Below are positions 45,799 through 53,021 of a stretch of DNA of 53,135 nt, piece after piece. Under the pieces are notes generated by a model. The model was not told where the DNA came from. It searched no databases and saw only the letters and a list, made by a program, of their open reading frames with translations. Every line of letters starts with the position of its first letter. Positions within the stretch are counted from its first letter, which is position 1. The translations under genes were made by a program, and so were the position numbers. The stretch is from Peptococcaceae bacterium (GTDB taxonomy: Bacteria > Bacillota > UBA994), in the NCBI GenBank assembly GCA_018334055.1, contig JAGXSS010000060.1, forward strand, positions 1-53,135, in the 5' to 3' direction.

Positions 45799-45867
45799 TG
45801 CTGTTTGGCGCGTTTTGCCCAAACAGCACTGTGTTTCCGGTGGTTGCTTCAACTACTTGCAGCAACC
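45799..45867. other. Two adjacent stem-loops upstream of ptsH
   Basis: TGCTGTTTGG/CCAAACAGCA (45799-45808, 45819-45828) and GGTTGCT/AGCAACC (45842-45848, 45861-45867). They could be operators or part of a long ptsH leader. No gene was seen in 45710-45985. Confidence 0.45.
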
Positions 45868-45985
45868 TTAAGCCGGGCATTTTCCTCCGCCCTGCCAGAA
45901 AGGCAAGTCTCCACCCGTCATCACTGCCACGAACTGCAGCAGTTTGCTTGCTCGCCTGTACTCCGATTGTATCGATATCAAAGAA

Positions 45986-46352
45986 TTAGGTCAAGTCCAC
46001 TGCCAGCATGTGTGTCGTCGGACAGTGGTTGTCACCCTGAACATTTCTTGAGATATTGCCGTTGTCGTCGTAGATGTGGCTAGTGACAGTGCCGGTGTTG
46101 GTTATAGACGGCAGCACGTTGGTAGTAAGACCTGCGCCAGTACCCTTTTGGCACGCATAAGTCGTAACATGCGTAGCTGTCGTGCTGATAATAGACGCCT
46201 GCAGACGGCCCAGGAGGTCGCAAGCATAGCCGATAGCCCCTCCACTTTTTAGTGTTACCTTGGTTGACGGTTGTCCTTATCGAAGGTGTGGTTGGTTACG
46301 ACTGGGCCGTAGAATTCGAGCTCAAACAGCGAGTAGCCAAACACATCCCCTT
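45986..46352 (-). pseudogene. Remnant of an Rhs/YD-repeat protein
   Basis: Minus-strand text in two frames matches YD-repeat style: GDVFGYSLFELEFYGP and NHTFDKDNRQP, then after a one-base shift VTLKSGGAIGYACDLLGRLQ and later TVTSHIYDDNGNISRN, ending at TAA (45986-45988). A stop and a frameshift lie between the parts and there is no start, so it is decayed. Rhs proteins are large polymorphic toxins or wall-associated proteins. Downstream there is no recognisable toxin tip. The following 46353-46526 shows no gene. Confidence 0.75.
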
Positions 46353-46526
46353 TCTTTAGAACTTATTTCTTGATTCCACTGCAATAACTCCGGCTCTGCC
46401 GCAACAAATCATAAGATAGCCAAACAATGGTGCCTATAAAGCGTTCCCAATAGTAATAGATTCTAAATATGCGAAAATAACACTCTAATGGCATGTCGCC
46501 ACGACCGATAATCATGTTTTTCGTAG

Positions 46527-46547
46527 CGACGGTGTATTACACCGTCG
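46527..46547. promoter_or_regulatory. 21-bp palindrome upstream of the MFS gene
   Basis: CGACGGTGTA-T-TACACCGTCG is an exact palindrome with a single central base, 139 bases before the ATG at 46687. The form suggests a dimeric repressor site, but no regulator gene is adjacent. Confidence 0.45.
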
Positions 46548-46686
46548 TCCTTGGAGCAGGACTGAGAGTAATTAAGAATGAAAAAAAGTAGAACTTACTT
46601 AGTGCAGTAGAATCATTTCTTTCCTTTACGAAAACGGTTATGCTGATAGGGCGCGCTGATAGAATATAAAAAAGGCGGAGGAAAAT

Positions 46687-47916
46687 ATGTTTACAAATGG
46701 CATAAATTCCTACAAAGTATTTGCAAGCAAAAGATATACGTACTTCTTTTTGTTGTACGCGTTATTCTTCCTCGCAAGCGGTCCTCTCGAAAAAGCAGTT
46801 CCTCTAGTTATCGCCTATCACGGATTTTCTGAAGCGACCTACGGCATCTTTTTATCGATGGTTTCATTTACTTTTATCTTTGCTCCTACGGTAATTGCTT
46901 ACCTATCAATAAAAAAGTTCGGTCCATATGTGCTTGGGGTATTAGGTTCATTCATAGGTTTCTTAGGTGCGATAATGCTAAGTTTGGATTTATTACCTGC
47001 TTGGCTTGTCTTTTTGTTTTGTTATATGATTTTACTGGCAAGAGTAATTTTTAATTACTCAATCGGAAACAAAATCAATACAGTAATCGAAAGTCACAAT
47101 CGGAGCAAGTATTTTGCACTGCGTGATCTTTTCCTTTTTGGTGCTATTTCAGTTGGTCTATTAGCTGGTGGATTCTTGACAGCGAGATTGAGCGTGCTGC
47201 ACTTATATTTCATTTTTTCGTCTCTTTTCGTGCTAACTTGCTTATTCATTTTTGTCATGAGAGCACAGAGCATATTGGCTGATAATAATGGCACCCTTCA
47301 TTCAGTTGAAAATTCAGACGACATTAAAAAGGTAAGCGAAGAACTTACGCTTACTTCGGTTTTGAAGACGAAAGTATTCTGGGCGTTTGTTCTCATAAAT
47401 GTTTTTACCTCTATTTATAGCATCTCGGCGCGTTTCTTACCATTACTTGGTCTTCAGCTTGGATTTGACGTCTCAAGCCTGTTGACTTTGGTAGGAGTTG
47501 CAACGATTGCGAACGCTATTTTTGGTCTGGTACTGGGATATTTCTTTGACATGCGGAGTAGGAAACTGATTTATCTTATTGATATTTTTGTAGACTTAAT
47601 ACCTGCCTTGACCTTTGCGTTCACGGGCAGTACGGTGTTCTTTGTTATAGCTTATATTATTACTATATTAAAGGACGTATTTGCGCCTATATCATTCTCA
47701 TATTTTTTTGACTGCTTCCCTGAAAGCAACGCTCAGTTTGTTTTGGGTTTGCTTTCATCTATCGATGGGGTAACTTCGACTATTGTACCAATTTTAGTCG
47801 GATTCTTGTGGCTAAAATCGCATAGACTTGTTTTTATTGCGGGAGCAGCTGGTATAGTGGGTGCTTTTCTAATTGCTTTTCTCGTCTTGCCAAACGTAAA
47901 AAAGGAGGCTTCTTGA
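46687..47916 (+). CDS. MFS transporter
   Basis: 409-residue major facilitator protein with about twelve hydrophobic segments and a central cytoplasmic loop (about residues 195-225, rich in charged and polar residues). Substrate unknown. Its codons are much richer in A and T than the genes before 45.7 kb, a sign of transfer. GGAGG precedes the ATG. Its stop overlaps the start of a decayed small gene (TGATG), so it was once part of a two-gene unit. Confidence 0.85.
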   Translation: MFTNGINSYKVFASKRYTYFFLLYALFFLASGPLEKAVPLVIAYHGFSEATYGIFLSMVSFTFIFAPTVIAYLSIKKFGPYVLGVLGSFIGFLGAIMLSLDLLPAWLVFLFCYMILLARVIFNYSIGNKINTVIESHNRSKYFALRDLFLFGAISVGLLAGGFLTARLSVLHLYFIFSSLFVLTCLFIFVMRAQSILADNNGTLHSVENSDDIKKVSEELTLTSVLKTKVFWAFVLINVFTSIYSISARFLPLLGLQLGFDVSSLLTLVGVATIANAIFGLVLGYFFDMRSRKLIYLIDIFVDLIPALTFAFTGSTVFFVIAYIITILKDVFAPISFSYFFDCFPESNAQFVLGLLSSIDGVTSTIVPILVGFLWLKSHRLVFIAGAAGIVGAFLIAFLVLPNVKKEAS

Positions 47917-48223
47917 TGAAAGCATTGTGGGACAATTCTATTAGCATCTTAATCTAATGGCGAGATTAGTGACGAGGAATTCTTCGAGAATATACTTAAA
48001 TTTAAAAGACTGGCTTTCAGCGACAAGTTTTAGCGAGAAAGCCAAAATGAACATTCTAGCTGCTTTGAGTTTGAGGGATATCAGACAAAAGGGACAGTCC
48101 CCTTTGCCCCCGGAAGACGGCGCCCCCGGGCGCATCATGACCGCCAAACTCGTCAGCGGTGAAATCGTAACCATCCCCAAATTAAAACACCACCTTTGCT
48201 TAAGCAGGGTGGTGTTTCTTTGA
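47916..48223 (+). pseudogene. Decayed gene coupled to the MFS transporter
   Basis: An ATG at 47916 has a strong AGGAGG (47903-47908) and overlaps the MFS stop, but the frame ends after 13 codons (MKALWDNSISILI). Shifting one base gives NGEISDEEFFENILKFKR up to a TAG, and shifting again gives SEKAKMNILAALSLRDIRQKG. The three pieces read as one protein broken by two single-base shifts. I do not recognise the family. The last part (48087-48180) holds a near-palindrome AAAGGGAC/GTCCCCTTT and may not belong to the gene. Confidence 0.55.
48185..48220 (+). terminator. Rho-independent terminator after the decayed gene
   Basis: AAACACCACC (48185-48194) pairs with GGTGGTGTTT (48208-48217); the loop contains GCTTAAGC. 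TTTCTTTG at the end gives the U-rich tail. It ends the MFS unit. 48224-48380 shows no gene. Confidence 0.75.
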
Positions 48224-48380
48224 TCTGCAATTTCCGAATGTAGATGTGCTTATCAATTTGGAATTGAGCCAAAATAGCCATTCGGGCTAATTGAAAAGTG
48301 AGCCACTTCTAGTGATAGCCCTAGATGCTTAAGGTGATGCTTGCTCATCACAATCATCGCCCCTGCCTTAACTCTGCAAC

Positions 48381-49649
48381 TTAAAGGAGCAACATGGCGA
48401 GAGAAATTACCGCTCCGGTATACAGTAAAACCATCGTGCAATAGCCCATGATGTCTTTAATGCCTAGCTTGGCGATTGCCAACAAGGGTAGTGCCCAAAA
48501 AGGTTGAATCATGTTCGTCCAAGCATCGCCCCATGCAATGCTCATAGCCACTTGCGATGCCGGGACGCCCAGCGCCACTCCTGCTGGGATATTGATGGGC
48601 CCCTGCACAATCCATTGTCCACCACCGGAAGGAACGAATATGTTGATCAGACCACCTGCCCAAAAAGTAAAGAGTGGGAATGTCTCTGCGGTAGAGAAGG
48701 AAATAAACCAGTTGGCAATGATAGCTGCTAGCCCCGAGGCCACCATAATGCCCTGAATTCCTCCGTACAATGGGAACTGAAGCGCAATGCCACCTGCTCC
48801 TTTAATCGCGGCATTAATCGCTTTAACGTAGCTGATAGGTCTTTGATGCAAGATAACCCCGGCGATTAAGAAGATAAAGATCACGATGTTTAGCGTGAGC
48901 GAGCCGCCTTTCATAAAGAAATTGACGAGATACACAACACCCATCAAGCCAAACAACATATTCAACACGACGTTGTTCTCTAGTTTCGTGGCAAATGTGA
49001 CTTCCTCAACCACCGTTAACTCCTCTATTTTCTCGTCTAAGAGGCGCGGATCTACTGTTTTAACATCCTTCTTATCCTTAGCCATAAAATAGAAGAGAAT
49101 AGGCATCGTAAAGATGATAAACCAAGCTAGAAGAAGGTTCCACGGCGCAAAAATTGTCTCTGCCACCGGAACAATGCCTACTAAGCGCTCTACTATGCTT
49201 GGACTAGTGGCTATAGCCAAGGGAATGGAGCCAGAGAGACCCGCATGCCACACTACAAATCCAGAATAGGCTGCGGCCACCAACATACCATAGTCTACTC
49301 CCTTAACCGTCTTAGCTACTTCGCGGGCCAGCAGCGCGCCCACTACCAATCCGAATCCCCACTGCACCCAGCTGGCAATTGCGGCAACAAACACGACCAA
49401 CATGATCCCCTGGACTGGACTTTTCGGCAGGCTAGCGAGAGCTTTGAGTACTCGGGTCACTGGCTTACTGCTAGCTAAAGCATGGCCGGTAATCAAAATG
49501 AGGGTCATCTGCATAGCAAAGGCTAGAATGCACCACATGCCCGCACCCCACATCTCGATCAACTCGAGCGGGCCTTTACCGGTAAGTAGCAAGGCTAAAC
49601 CATACGCAAGAAAAGTCAAAATCAACGCGAACAGGTATGCATCGGGCAA
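48381..49649 (-). CDS. atoE: Short-chain fatty acid transporter (AtoE family), N-terminus incomplete
   Basis: 422 residues with about ten to twelve helices: WVQWGFGLVVGALLAREVAK, AYSGFVVWHAGLSGSIPL, NIFVPSGGGQWIVQGPI and AMSIAWGDAWTNMIQPFW are AtoE family text. It would take up butyrate, acetoacetate or similar acids. The only standard start is TTG 49649 with no ribosome site. The frame stays open upstream to a TAG at 49686-49688 and encodes FFVRLSRNYLPDAY, which fits the family's N-terminus, but no start codon lies there. The gene therefore seems to have lost its true start. Confidence 0.85.
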   Translation of the reverse strand: MPDAYLFALILTFLAYGLALLLTGKGPLELIEMWGAGMWCILAFAMQMTLILITGHALASSKPVTRVLKALASLPKSPVQGIMLVVFVAAIASWVQWGFGLVVGALLAREVAKTVKGVDYGMLVAAAYSGFVVWHAGLSGSIPLAIATSPSIVERLVGIVPVAETIFAPWNLLLAWFIIFTMPILFYFMAKDKKDVKTVDPRLLDEKIEELTVVEEVTFATKLENNVVLNMLFGLMGVVYLVNFFMKGGSLTLNIVIFIFLIAGVILHQRPISYVKAINAAIKGAGGIALQFPLYGGIQGIMVASGLAAIIANWFISFSTAETFPLFTFWAGGLINIFVPSGGGQWIVQGPINIPAGVALGVPASQVAMSIAWGDAWTNMIQPFWALPLLAIAKLGIKDIMGYCTMVLLYTGAVISLAMLLL

Positions 49650-49688
49650 GTAGTTGCGGCTGAGCCGAACAAAAAAATAGCGTGGCTA

Positions 49689-50146
49689 GTGCCGGCCTTC
49701 TATGCGCAGCCCCCCAAGAACAGCACTCGCATTGGCCAGTCAAGTCCATCCTAGTGTGTAAATTCCCTCGGCACAGTTCGCTAACAGCAACTCGCTTTCT
49801 TGTGCAACCTAAAGCATTTCTGGCGTGAAAGGTCCTTGGCAAAGAGGCCTGACACGGCAGTAGACAGTGGATTTCTCCACCATAGCGGCCCGTTCCTGCT
49901 GGGAAATTAATAAATTTTCAGTGAAGTTCACGTTATTTGTTCGAATGGACGTAAAAGAGGGGATTTGAGCCTTTGTAGGGCAAAAATTGAGCATGCAAAG
50001 GAGAAAGGGTGAACCTGTCGAATGGAGATGTTGTCAAGTCTTGCGCAACATCTGCTAGGTCGGGGTTTTCGCCCATCACGGTAAAGATATAGTTTGCTCA
50101 CCTACACTGGTTAGCGACCTGGAGGAAAAAATAGGGGAATATCAAC
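49689..50146. other. Region without a recognisable gene upstream of atoE and the MFS gene
   Basis: An 8-bp inverted repeat AGATGTTG/CAACATCT (50026-50033, 50046-50053) is visible. A minus-strand open frame (49809-49994) has no family resemblance or ribosome site. Promoters for the divergent atoE and MFS genes must lie here but were not placed. Confidence 0.4.
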
Positions 50147-50233
50147 GTGGCAGCTCGTTCTATAAAACCAGCTCGTGCCAACCTGGAAGCAGTGATAGAT
50201 ATAGCGCTTGGGTATAAAGCTATCGATTGTTAG
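50147..50233 (+). CDS. Possible 28-codon leader ORF upstream of the MFS gene
   Basis: GTG start with AGGGGA eight bases upstream; it encodes MAARSIKPARANLEAVIDIA followed by LGYKAIDC and ends in TAG 58 bases before the MFS start. It may be a translated leader that controls the transporter, or the remnant of a larger gene. No terminator/antiterminator pair was clear. Confidence 0.25.
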   Translation: MAARSIKPARANLEAVIDIALGYKAIDC

Positions 50234-50291
50234 CAGTGCGGGATATCAACCGCGGTGGCTCAAGCATAAAACGGTATGAAGGAGCACTGAA

Positions 50292-51539
50292 ATGAGGAAG
50301 AATAGCACGCACTACAGAAGCCTAGCGCTAATATTCTCCGAAAGAGGCTTCCTGCCAGTTTGGTTGGCGGGGCTATTTATAAACATTGCTGAAACTGCAT
50401 TAGCGATTACAGTCACGTGGACCACTTGGGAATCTAGCGGATCTGCGACTGGTGTGGGGCTAGTGATAACGGCGCTTTCACTGCCTAGGCTCATTCTGGA
50501 GACTTTTATAGGTGAAGTTGTAGATATCTCAAGCCGAAGGAGTCTAATGATAATAGGGTGCTTCGGTACTCTGTTAGTCTCTATACTATTGTCCGTGTTC
50601 AGTGTAGCGGGCTTTATGCACAGGGGTTTGCTTACCGTTTTAGTCGTTTTGTTCTTGCCAGTGTGTAGTATGCTATTTCACCGTGCGCGTTCATCGCTGC
50701 TACCAAAACTTTTCCCTGATGCGACCACACTATTGCAGGTTTACTCCATACTCAGCACCACAAGCGAAGGGATGGCATTTGTTGGGGGAGGTGTTGCTCT
50801 ACTGATTTCGTTCCTGGGTGCATCTAGGGTTATTTTCGGTGTCATAGTATTCGCTCTGCTCGCTACACTATTTGCTGGCTTAGTGCCCGATTGTGATGCA
50901 GATAGGAAACAGGTTAGGGTAAGGTTACCTTCACGAAAGACGCAATCTGAATCACTTGGTAAAATACTTCAGAACAGATTCCTTGTTTGGTTTGTCGCAG
51001 TCATTGCGCTTTCTAATGTTCCTCACAAAGCCATCAACGCTATGCTCATCCCGTTGGCTTCCTCCCGTTTTGAGGCGGGAGCTCAAGGGTACGGGCTAAT
51101 GGAACTGGCACTTAGCCTGGGTGCAATCAGTAGTTATCTTCTCTCAGGAGCACTTTTCGCTAAGAAATGTCCATACCGCATGACCATATTAGGTCTCGCA
51201 TGGAGTGGAGTCGCTGTTACCCTTGTACCCTTATCGACGAATTATGCCATGATCATTCTTCTCGTAACGTATGGGCTCTCTGAAGGCTTCTTCTTGCCTG
51301 CTTACACGAGGTTCTCACTGGCCATTAACGACAGTTCCCGCGGAAGGGCCTATGCCCTATTCAACAGTATAGCTCTAGTACTATCGCCAATAGCGCAAGT
51401 AGGGGCAGGGTTTGTGGTGGACAGGTTTGGTGTGTCAGCGTTGTACACTTTCTCTGGCTTTCTCTTAATTGTCATTGCAATTGCTGCTTGGGCGTTCAAT
51501 CCTCGTCTGAAGAAGTTGCCAGAAGGGATAGTCAGCTAG
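50292..51539 (+). CDS. MFS efflux-type transporter
   Basis: 415 residues with about twelve hydrophobic segments. Loop 2-3 reads GEVVDISSRRSLM, close to the MFS motif GxxxDRxGRR with changes, and the N-terminal half resembles macrolide/multidrug efflux proteins. Substrate unknown. AAGGAG is placed seven bases before the ATG. Codon use is intermediate between core and accessory genes. Confidence 0.85.
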   Translation: MRKNSTHYRSLALIFSERGFLPVWLAGLFINIAETALAITVTWTTWESSGSATGVGLVITALSLPRLILETFIGEVVDISSRRSLMIIGCFGTLLVSILLSVFSVAGFMHRGLLTVLVVLFLPVCSMLFHRARSSLLPKLFPDATTLLQVYSILSTTSEGMAFVGGGVALLISFLGASRVIFGVIVFALLATLFAGLVPDCDADRKQVRVRLPSRKTQSESLGKILQNRFLVWFVAVIALSNVPHKAINAMLIPLASSRFEAGAQGYGLMELALSLGAISSYLLSGALFAKKCPYRMTILGLAWSGVAVTLVPLSTNYAMIILLVTYGLSEGFFLPAYTRFSLAINDSSRGRAYALFNSIALVLSPIAQVGAGFVVDRFGVSALYTFSGFLLIVIAIAAWAFNPRLKKLPEGIVS

Positions 51540-51590
51540 AAGCTTTAATGCAACCCTGTTGCAACCCCCTCTAGATGCCCTGTTACTTAC

Positions 51591-51906
51591 GTGCTTGCCT
51601 GTCCGAATTGCGCCATGTCCAGTAAAAAAGTGGTGGAAACCATCACAGAAAAGAAGGCTGATATTAAGAGATTCTACTACCTTGATATAAACAAATGCTT
51701 AGACCCCCAGGTTGATCGGATTGATGTAGTTCTATCTATACCTGAAGAAAGACAGTTAAAATCGGATTTTGGCAGAGTAATCGACCTCGATTTTTCAACT
51801 CGTAAAAAAGAATTTGAACAGCATAATGCAGGAAATTCGCTTTTTGGATAAGCTGATCGATGAGTTAGCAAAGGGAAAAGCAATGGAGAAAATATTACGA
51901 AAATAA
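51591..51906 (+). pseudogene. Frameshifted small gene of unknown function
   Basis: The first frame (51591-51851, GTG start) opens with CPNCAMSSKKVVETITEKK and continues to FSTRKKEF. A shift near 51815 would lead into [20 protein letters not shown] ending at TAA 51904-51906, which reads as a natural continuation. CPNC suggests a zinc-binding end, but no family is recognised. No ribosome site precedes the GTG. Confidence 0.4.
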
Positions 51907-51950
51907 TAATAAAAAATTCGGATTAATCGAAAAATAGGGGGTAAAGCATT

Positions 51951-52421
51951 ATGAGTAACTATGGGAGTCTCCATGAAATAGAAGGAAGATCCGTTTTGGT
52001 TTTTGAACGTAAATATCCATTAAGTCCTAAAAAAGTTTTTCGTTATATAACGGATCCTCATTATTTCACTCAGTGGTATCCATTTGCTACTGGGGATATG
52101 GATCTTAGCGTGGGTGGAAAGATTAAATTTGATGATGGTGAAGGGTCAAGCTATGAGGCGGTTATTACCGAATTCATTCCACCACATTCCTTTTGTTTTC
52201 GGGAGGTTGATGATTTGTTAGAGATCAGCTTAGACGAAGTTGATCAAGGGTGCATCTTGACGTTTAGTCATACGTTCGATGATCGGGCAATGGCGATTTA
52301 TACTGCTGCAGGATGGCATAGATGTTTGGAAGTTCTTGGTCAATTAATTCATGGTCGCACAATCGAGTGGGAAGATAATGCTCTTGAGTTACGTGAATAT
52401 TATAAAATAAAGTTTGTTTAG
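51951..52421 (+). CDS. SRPBCC-fold protein (AHSA1/START-like)
   Basis: 156 residues. VFERKYPLSPKKVFRYITDP and YFTQWYPFATGDMDLSVGG, then GSSYEAVITEFIPPHSFCF and FSHTFDD followed by GWHRCLEVLGQLI, give the order of an AHSA1-type START domain. Such proteins bind small hydrophobic ligands; the ligand is unknown. ATG at 51951 after AGGGGG. AT-rich like its surroundings. Confidence 0.85.
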   Translation: MSNYGSLHEIEGRSVLVFERKYPLSPKKVFRYITDPHYFTQWYPFATGDMDLSVGGKIKFDDGEGSSYEAVITEFIPPHSFCFREVDDLLEISLDEVDQGCILTFSHTFDDRAMAIYTAAGWHRCLEVLGQLIHGRTIEWEDNALELREYYKIKFV

Positions 52422-52442
52422 TCGGGTACTAACATTTAAAGA

Positions 52443-52517
52443 GGACATACGTTCCTTTATTCATTGAAAAACTAGCCATTTCTTTGTTTATTAAGGCAAA
52501 TAAAGGAACTGATGTCC
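52443..52517. repeat. Inverted repeat, possible miniature element
   Basis: GGACATACGTTCCTTTATT (52443-52461) and its near-exact reverse complement (52499-52517, 17 of 19 bases) flank 37 bases. A partial copy TGTATGTCC occurs near 52559. It starts 21 bases after the SRPBCC stop and may be a small non-autonomous element or a terminator-like structure. Confidence 0.55.
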
Positions 52518-52630
52518 ACTCACTCTCGAAAAAAGAGGCTTTTTTGAAAAATAAAGTACTGTATGTCCGCAATAATCATTTCAACCACTTTAGCAGGACT
52601 GCATATGTCGGTGACGTTTTACACCCTGAT

Positions 52631-52696
52631 TCGGCGAAAGTTGACAGTTGCATCGCGAAGATTTGACATCTGCGTCGCAGAGGTTTGACATTGACG
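52631..52696. repeat. Three 22-bp imperfect tandem repeats carrying TTGACA
   Basis: Units begin at 52631, 52653 and 52675 (TCG...) and TTGACA recurs at 52641, 52663 and 52685, an exact 22-bp period. The middle unit TCGCGAAGATTTGACATC resembles the 46-bp repeats at 17602 and 17924. Confidence 0.75.
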
Positions 52697-52794
52697 AGCA
52701 GGCCTGGAGTTGATACGCTCAAACTGCTTTTGTTCACACGCAGGATAGGGCAACGCTGAGGAGCGACCTGAGAGGCGTGTGAGATTTGGCAGGG

Positions 52795-52825
52795 AGAGCG
52801 ACACCTTCTGGTATCGCTCTTTTTC
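52795..52825 (+). terminator. Rho-independent terminator
   Basis: AGAGCGA (52795-52801) pairs with TCGCTCT (52814-52820), with ACC/GGT inside; TTTTTC follows. It has no intact gene directly upstream, so it is probably a remnant of a lost gene or element. Confidence 0.7.
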
Positions 52826-52884
52826 GTTTGTACATATGGTTAGCATATTGCTCTCCCTGGAAAACAAATCGATATTATGTAATG

Positions 52885-52927
52885 CTTTAGATAATAACGC
52901 TTATCGAAAGCTGTACATTATCTAAAG
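52885..52927. repeat. 11-bp inverted repeat upstream of the recombinase gene
   Basis: CTTTAGATAAT (52885-52895) and ATTATCTAAAG (52917-52927) are exact inverted copies 21 bases apart. It may be a core-type recombination site or an operator of the recombinase gene. Confidence 0.5.
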
Positions 52928-52984
52928 TGCCCTCATGAAACCTCGGTGTGAACTGTAAAGATGTCGCATCAGCTTTTCATAATG

Positions 52985-52990
52985 TATAAT
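52985..52990 (+). promoter_or_regulatory. -10 box of the recombinase gene
   Basis: TATAAT, 31 bases before the GTG start; the -35 region (TGTCGC with a 17-base spacer) is weak. Confidence 0.45.
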
Positions 52991-53021
52991 CTCCTAACCG
53001 AAATCTAAGGAGGTTAACATT

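Noticed and set aside
49809-49994. Minus-strand ORF of 61 codons upstream of atoE
   Set aside because: No ribosome site, no recognisable domain, and mixed composition; not supported as a gene.
50240-50275. T-box-like text (AACCGCGGTGG) before the MFS gene
   Set aside because: The order of the motif is wrong for a T-box antiterminator and no stem I, specifier loop or terminator is visible.
52631-52696. CRISPR array
   Set aside because: Units are contiguous and imperfect, with no unique spacers and no cas genes in the window.
52619-52867. Minus-strand ORF across the 22-bp repeats and terminator
   Set aside because: It reads through repeats and a terminator hairpin and has no family resemblance.
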